This document shows, one piece after another, positions 5,858 to 9,348 of a DNA stretch of 9,348 nucleotides. Numbering within the stretch: the first letter of the stretch is position 1; each line of letters begins with the position of its first letter. The DNA comes from Christensenella sp. UBA3792 (lineage in GTDB: Bacteria > Bacillota > Clostridia > Christensenellales > CAG-138): the NCBI GenBank assembly GCA_002369195.1, contig DFEW01000030.1, positions 1 through 9,348 on the forward strand. The letters run 5' to 3'. The position numbers were made by a program, and so were the translations under genes. The notes under the pieces are model-generated. The model ran no database searches. It had not been told where the DNA came from and was given only the letters and a program-made list of their open reading frames with translations.

Positions 5858-5939
5858 TTGCAAAACGGACATCTATATGATATACTCATTTTGAATATTG
5901 GCTGTCGTCCCTTGTACGGACGGCACCGCAGTTCGGAGG
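5858..5939 (+). promoter_or_regulatory. Promoter, 5' UTR and RBS of the secreted FnIII protein gene
   Basis: TTGCAA (5858-5863, 4 of 6), a 17-bp spacer and TATACT (5881-5886) with an extended -10 TGA (5878-5880) make a good sigma-A promoter. Start of transcription is expected near 5893. The 5' UTR can form a 7-bp hairpin (5904-5910 with 5918-5924, one G-U), and GGAGG (5935-5939) lies 8 nt before the ATG at 5948. Confidence 0.7.
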
Positions 5940-5947
5940 ACTCTACG

Positions 5948-7408
5948 ATGAAAAAACTGACAGCCGCGATCCTTGCGCTGGTTCTTCTGTTCGCGCTCTG
6001 CCCCGCGTTCGCATCCGCGGACAACGCATTTGTGCTGAAAATCAACGGCGGCGAGGCCACCGAAAACACGGTCACACTCAACGGTGAAACGTTCCTGAAG
6101 GTCGACCTCTATCTCGAGGGCATCACCGACGAAACGCTGCTCGCCTCGATCAACTTCGGTCTCAACTACGATCCCGATCAGCTGAGCTACTACCGCAATT
6201 CGCACGACTTCGGCGTCGATTACCTCTATTCGGTCGACGGCAACGGCCGCGAATCGAACAACTACATGCTGCTCGTCAATCAGCATGACGAGGGCGAAGT
6301 GCTGCTCGCGATGGCGACCACCTACGGCTGCCGCATCCGCGAGGGCATGCCGCTGATCTCGCTGTATTTCCGCATGAACGCTCCGCTGCGTGAGAACGAC
6401 ACGATCGTCTTTACGGCAACGAGCGGCGCGACGGTAGAATCGATCACGCTTGCGAACCTGCAGTCCGGCGGCAAGACCCAGAAGGGCACGCTCACGACCG
6501 ACTTCAAGCCGTTCACGCTTTCCGGCATCAACGGCACCGTCGAGTGGAACAGCAGCGACGTCAAGTTCACCGGTTCCACCCCGTACGTGCTCTACAACGG
6601 ACAGGCAAAGACGCCGCGCTTCACCGTCAAGGATGCGTTCGGCAACGTGATCGACGCAAGCCAGTACACCTATGAATTCAAGGAGAACACGCAGCCCGGC
6701 ACCGGCTACCTGTTCGTCACGTTCACGAACGGCTATACCGGCACGATCCGCGCCACGTTCAAGATCTATCTGCCCGCCACGACCAAGACGACCGTTGAAA
6801 ACGTCGACAACGGCATCAAGGTCACCTGGGCGCCGGTTACGGGCGCCGCGGGCTACGTCATCTACAGGCGCGCGTGGAGCTCCACCACCGGCGGCTGGAC
6901 GACCTTCGCGCGGTGGAACAACACGACCGAAACCACCTATATCGACGGCGCCGATGCCGCGCATAAGGTCTATGCGGGCACGCGCTACCAGTACGGCATC
7001 AAGGCATACTTCGCGCGCCGCCTCGATCCGATCGCAAACACCGAGATCGGCGGCAACGTCAACGAACCGTCCGGCAACTACAACCTCGGTCAGGTCGGAC
7101 CGCTGAAGACCACGGTGCGCATCACCACGCGCACCTTGAACACCGTGACCGGCGGATCGAAGCAGCTCACCGTCAAGTGGGCGGGCAGTTCGATCTTCAC
7201 CGGCTACGAAGTGCAGATCGCGACCGATTCCGGCTTTACCAAGAACGTCAAGACCGTCACGATCAGCAACGCCAAGACGTATCAGACGACGATCAAGAGT
7301 CTCAAGTCGTCCACCACCTACTACGTGCGCGTGCGCTCCTACCACGAGTTCGAGGGCATGACGTACTACGGCGGCTGGTCGAACGTCAAGAGCGCAAAGA
7401 CAAAATAA
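5948..7408 (+). CDS. Secreted cohesin-like / Ig-like / FnIII multidomain protein
   Basis: The 486-residue protein starts with a Sec signal peptide (1-24, cleavage after ASA). Residues about 26-190 resemble a cohesin-type beta-sandwich (FLKVDLYLEGITD, SINFGLNYDPDQLSYY, GMPLISLYFRM). Residues about 195-276 are an Ig-like repeat of the kind common in Gram-positive surface proteins (YNGQAKTPRFTVKD...PGTGYLFVTFTNGYTGT..F.I). Two fibronectin type III domains follow at about 278-385 and 388-486 (VTWAPVTGAAGYVIYRR; LTVKWAGSS...GYEVQI; TTYYVRVRSY). No LPXTG motif, transmembrane anchor, dockerin or SLH domain is visible, so how it is held at the surface, or whether it is released, is unknown. The ATG at 5948 has GGAGG 8 nt upstream. 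The last ~290 residues are about 80% identical by eye to the inverted paralogue at 8351-9348. A binding or scaffolding role is inference. Confidence 0.82.
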   Translation: MKKLTAAILALVLLFALCPAFASADNAFVLKINGGEATENTVTLNGETFLKVDLYLEGITDETLLASINFGLNYDPDQLSYYRNSHDFGVDYLYSVDGNGRESNNYMLLVNQHDEGEVLLAMATTYGCRIREGMPLISLYFRMNAPLRENDTIVFTATSGATVESITLANLQSGGKTQKGTLTTDFKPFTLSGINGTVEWNSSDVKFTGSTPYVLYNGQAKTPRFTVKDAFGNVIDASQYTYEFKENTQPGTGYLFVTFTNGYTGTIRATFKIYLPATTKTTVENVDNGIKVTWAPVTGAAGYVIYRRAWSSTTGGWTTFARWNNTTETTYIDGADAAHKVYAGTRYQYGIKAYFARRLDPIANTEIGGNVNEPSGNYNLGQVGPLKTTVRITTRTLNTVTGGSKQLTVKWAGSSIFTGYEVQIATDSGFTKNVKTVTISNAKTYQTTIKSLKSSTTYYVRVRSYHEFEGMTYYGGWSNVKSAKTK

Positions 7409-7417
7409 GCGTCGAAC

Positions 7418-7447
7418 AAGGGGGCTTTCCGCCCCCTTTCTTTTTTT
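7418..7447 (+). terminator. Intrinsic terminator of the FnIII protein gene
   Basis: AAGGGGGC (7418-7425) pairs perfectly with GCCCCCTT (7431-7438) around a 5-nt loop, followed by a T-rich run to 7447. It lies 9 bases after the stop codon. Confidence 0.93.
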
Positions 7448-7603
7448 GCAAAAATGTACGAAAAATGAAGAAAAATCGGTCATTTTTGGACCAAACTGTA
7501 ACCCCGGTATGAATAATCGGATATTTTGAAAACACATTTTAAAGAAACATCGAAAATCGGCACAAGCGCTTTTTTCTGTGATACGATACCCTCCACAGGA
7601 GGT
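7448..7603 (+). promoter_or_regulatory. AT-rich upstream region and RBS of the secreted hydrolase gene
   Basis: This non-coding stretch is clearly more AT-rich than its surroundings and should hold the promoter of the next gene. The best candidates are weak: TTGGAC (7486-7491) with TATGAA (7508-7513, 16-bp spacer), or TACGAT (7582-7587), which lacks a good -35. The ribosome site AGGAGGT (7597-7603) is excellent and sits 7 nt before ATG 7611. AATCGG occurs three times at 7474, 7515 and 7555, about 40 bp apart. Confidence 0.4.
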
Positions 7604-7610
7604 GGAACGC

Positions 7611-8276
7611 ATGATTCGATGGAAAGCGCTGTCGGTCTCGATGCTTGCTTCGGCAAGTCTGTTCGCTGCGCTTCTGCCCCGTCCGGCGCTTGCCGAACAG
7701 CTGCAGCCGACCGCCGATATCGGCACGACCGGCACGTTCGCCCGCACGGTCATGGAGGATGTGCGCGACGAATCTCTGATCGAGCAGATCAGCAAGACCT
7801 ACAAGAGCGCCAAGAAGCGCGCAAAGGTCAAGTCGTTCAAGGGCAAGTGCGGCAAGTACGTCAATCAGCAGCTGGTCGTGCTCGGCATCAACAAGAAGTA
7901 TATCGGCTGCAACGGCAACCGCGAGTTCGACATCTATTCGAAAAAGGACGAGACGACCGGCGGCTATCAAATCCGTTCCTACAGCGCAAAGAAATACACG
8001 CTTGAACAGGCGCTGACCGCCATCGAGCGCGAGGACGCGCATGCGCGCAACATTCTCATCGGCTTTCAGAAGGGCACGAGCAAGGCGGGCAAGAAGTACG
8101 GGCACACCCTGCTGATCCACGGCATCGAGGATGGACTGGTCTACTTCTCCGATTCCTATGCGCAGACCGTCAACGGCGTGCGTTACAAGGAGGGCGAAGC
8201 GATCGTCTGCTCGATCGCGCAATTCTGCAAGCTGTACAGAAAGTACAAGCTTGACGGCGTGATCTGGTTCACCTAA
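7611..8276 (+). CDS. Secreted CHAP/NlpC-P60-like putative cysteine hydrolase
   Basis: The 221-residue protein has a Sec signal peptide (1-28, cleavage after ALA) and a Lys-rich segment at about 62-82. The compact C-terminal domain has features of papain-like cell-wall amidases/peptidases: a Cys in a helix start GKCGKYVNQQL (Cys80), a His in YGHTLLIHGI (His165), and a following DGLVYFSDSY (about 174-183) that could supply the third residue. Similar secreted clostridial proteins with the KCGxYVxxQLxxLGI and GHxxLIxxIxDGxVYFxxS pattern are known to me as uncharacterised surface-associated CHAP-like proteins; the family name is not certain. A likely substrate is peptidoglycan or a surface peptide, by inference. 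ATG 7611 is preferred over an upstream GTG (7578) because AGGAGGT lies 7 nt before it. It sits between two inverted FnIII protein genes. Confidence 0.62.
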   Translation: MIRWKALSVSMLASASLFAALLPRPALAEQLQPTADIGTTGTFARTVMEDVRDESLIEQISKTYKSAKKRAKVKSFKGKCGKYVNQQLVVLGINKKYIGCNGNREFDIYSKKDETTGGYQIRSYSAKKYTLEQALTAIEREDAHARNILIGFQKGTSKAGKKYGHTLLIHGIEDGLVYFSDSYAQTVNGVRYKEGEAIVCSIAQFCKLYRKYKLDGVIWFT

Positions 8277-8306
8277 TACTCCTTTTCAGGAGACAATACA
8301 TGCAAG

Positions 8307-8340
8307 CGAAAAGGCGCCGGGATCCGGCGTCTTTTCGTTT
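8307..8340 (+). terminator. Shared terminator between convergent genes
   Basis: A 14-bp stem (8307-8320 with 8324-8337) with a 3-nt minimal loop has one G-U wobble on the plus strand and an A-C mismatch on the minus strand. The A-rich base of one arm and the CTTTTCGTTT end give T-rich tails in both directions. It lies between the stop of the hydrolase gene (8276) and the stop of the minus-strand FnIII gene (8351), so it can serve both. Confidence 0.8.
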
Positions 8341-8350
8341 GATTCGATAT

Positions 8351-9348
8351 TTACTTTGTCTTTGCGCTCTTTACGTTCGACCAGCCGCCGTAATAGGTCA
8401 TGCCGTTGAACTCGTGATAGCTTCTCACGCGTACATAGTACGTCGTCTTGGCTTTGAGTCCGGTGACATTCGTCTGGTACGTCTTGGCGTTGGTGATCTT
8501 CACGGTCTTGACGTTCTTGGTAAAGTCTGCGTCCGTCGCCACCTGTACCTCGTAGCCGGTGAAGTTCGAACTGCCCGTCCACTTGACCGTGAGCTGCTTC
8601 GATCCGCCCGTCACGCTGTTCAGCACACGCGTGGTGATGCGCACCGTGGTCTTCAGCGGACCGACCATGCCGAGATTGAAGTTGCCGGACGGCTCGTTCA
8701 CGTTGCCGCCGATCTCGACGTTCGCGATCGGATCGAGCCGCCGCGCAAAGTACGCCTTGACGCCGTACTGATAGCGCGTGCCCGCATAGACCTTATGCGC
8801 CGCATCGACGCCGTCAATGTAGGTCGTGTCGGTTGTGTTGTTCCATCTTGCGAACGTCGTCCAGCCGTTGGTGGTGCTGCTCCAAGCTCTGCGGTAAATG
8901 ACATAGCCCGCTGCGCCTTCGACCGGCGCCCAGGTCAGCTTGATGCCCTCGTCGACATTCTCAACGGTCGTCTGGGTCGTTGCGGGCAGATAAATCTTGA
9001 AACTGCCCTGACAGGTTCCCGCAAGTCCGTTTTTGAACGTAACGATCACATAGCCGGTACCGGCTTTCGTGTTCTCTTTGTACTCGTAGTCATACTTGGA
9101 CGGGTCGATCGTATCGCCGTTCTCATCCTTTACGGTGAAGCGCGGCGTATGCGCCTTGCCGTCGTACATGACATATGCGGTCGTGCCCTTGAACTGCACG
9201 TCGCTCTTGTTCCACTCGACCGTGCCGTTGACCTGCGGAACCGGCGTGGGCGTCGGTGTCGGCGTCGGGGTCGGCGTGGGCGTCGGGGTTGGCGTAGGCG
9301 TCGGGGTCGGCGTGGGCGTCGGGGTCGGCGTCGGCGTCGGGGTCGGCG
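8351..9348 (-). CDS. C-terminal part of a second Ig-like/FnIII surface protein with a Thr-Pro linker (5' end outside window)
   Basis: The minus-strand frame is open from the right edge to TAA at 8351, giving about 332 residues of a longer protein. The first ~36 residues visible are a Thr-Pro repeat linker ending TPVPQV. Then come NGTVEWNKSD, an Ig-like domain (YDGKAHTPRFTVKD...GTGYVIVTFKNG), and two FnIII domains ending in the same GGWSNVKSAKTK as the paralogue at 5948-7408. By-eye comparison of about 292 shared residues gives about 55 differences (about 81% identity). Roughly half of these fall in the Ig-like domain, and the FnIII part is nearer 87%. The paralogue has a cohesin-like domain directly before NGTVEWN and no Thr-Pro linker, so the two genes share a C-terminal module behind different N-terminal parts. 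No sorting signal is seen at the C-terminus. Confidence 0.85.
   Translation of the reverse strand, partial: PTPTPTPTPTPTPTPTPTPTPTPTPTPTPTPTPTPVPQVNGTVEWNKSDVQFKGTTAYVMYDGKAHTPRFTVKDENGDTIDPSKYDYEYKENTKAGTGYVIVTFKNGLAGTCQGSFKIYLPATTQTTVENVDEGIKLTWAPVEGAAGYVIYRRAWSSTTNGWTTFARWNNTTDTTYIDGVDAAHKVYAGTRYQYGVKAYFARRLDPIANVEIGGNVNEPSGNFNLGMVGPLKTTVRITTRVLNSVTGGSKQLTVKWTGSSNFTGYEVQVATDADFTKNVKTVKITNAKTYQTNVTGLKAKTTYYVRVRSYHEFNGMTYYGGWSNVKSAKTK
9237..9348 (-). repeat. 6-bp-unit tandem repeat encoding the Thr-Pro linker
   Basis: GGCGTC/GGGGTC-type hexamers run uninterrupted to the window edge; on the minus strand they read as ACG/ACC/ACA + CCG/CCC codons (Thr-Pro). The unit is a multiple of three, so gain or loss of units keeps the frame. 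Longer sub-repeats of about 36 bp recur inside it. The full length is not visible. Confidence 0.9.

Noticed and set aside
5798..5947. 50-codon upstream extension of the FnIII protein
   Set aside because: The upstream codons cover the predicted promoter and ribosome site; the ATG at 5948 begins a perfect signal peptide.
7578..7610. GTG start 11 codons upstream for the hydrolase
   Set aside because: It lies before the AGGAGGT ribosome site and would spoil the signal peptide; ATG 7611 fits better.
9197..9199. GTG at 9199 as the start of the minus-strand FnIII gene
   Set aside because: The frame stays open to the window edge through a Thr-Pro linker and homology to the paralogue extends upstream of it, so this codon is an internal Val.
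9237..9348. CRISPR-like repeat array
   Set aside because: The unit is six bases with no spacers and it codes in frame for Thr-Pro.

Overview
The window reads as chromosomal DNA of a low-copy-repeat, GC-rich member of the Clostridia (Bacillota), probably gut-associated. The basis is near-consensus sigma-A promoters with 17-bp spacers, strong AGGAGG-type Shine-Dalgarno sites, Gram-positive gene types (NrdR, a membrane-anchored PrsA/SurA-like foldase, a MetQ lipoprotein, secreted FnIII/Ig-like proteins) and GC-biased third codon positions. The genus cannot be fixed from the sequence.

From 161 to 5810 everything is on the minus strand. In transcription order it holds the methionine ABC transporter operon metQ-metN-metI (5551 to 2994), then nrdR-pgeF (2839 to 1533, ATGA overlap, own promoter), then a membrane-anchored SurA/parvulin-like foldase (1449 to 256, own near-perfect promoter). 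A 31-residue membrane peptide is coupled to the foldase through a TGATG overlap, and a strong intrinsic terminator follows at 109-153. Bases 1-100 look like the end of a dispersed palindromic repeat.

The most interesting part is the 225-nt leader in front of metQ. A consensus promoter (TTGACA-17-TATACT) drives a transcript with a strong ribosome binding site and a 29-codon ORF. Seven of its 29 residues are Met, including a Met-Met-Met-Cys-Met run. A clean intrinsic terminator lies between this ORF and metQ. Sequence just after the Met run can pair over 8 bp with the 5' arm of that terminator. This is the layout of ribosome-mediated transcription attenuation sensing charged tRNA-Met, in place of the S-box or Met T-box expected for such genes in Firmicutes. 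In addition, the MetQ protein itself appears circularly permuted: the half that is normally C-terminal follows the lipobox directly, and the normally N-terminal half comes last.

From 5858 to 9348 is an extracellular-protein module. A secreted cohesin-like/Ig-like/FnIII protein (plus strand, 5948-7408) and the C-terminal part of a close paralogue (minus strand, 8351 to beyond the window end, with a long Thr-Pro linker) face each other. Between them lies a secreted CHAP/NlpC-P60-like putative cysteine hydrolase (7611-8276). The two FnIII modules form a near-identical inverted repeat around the hydrolase gene.
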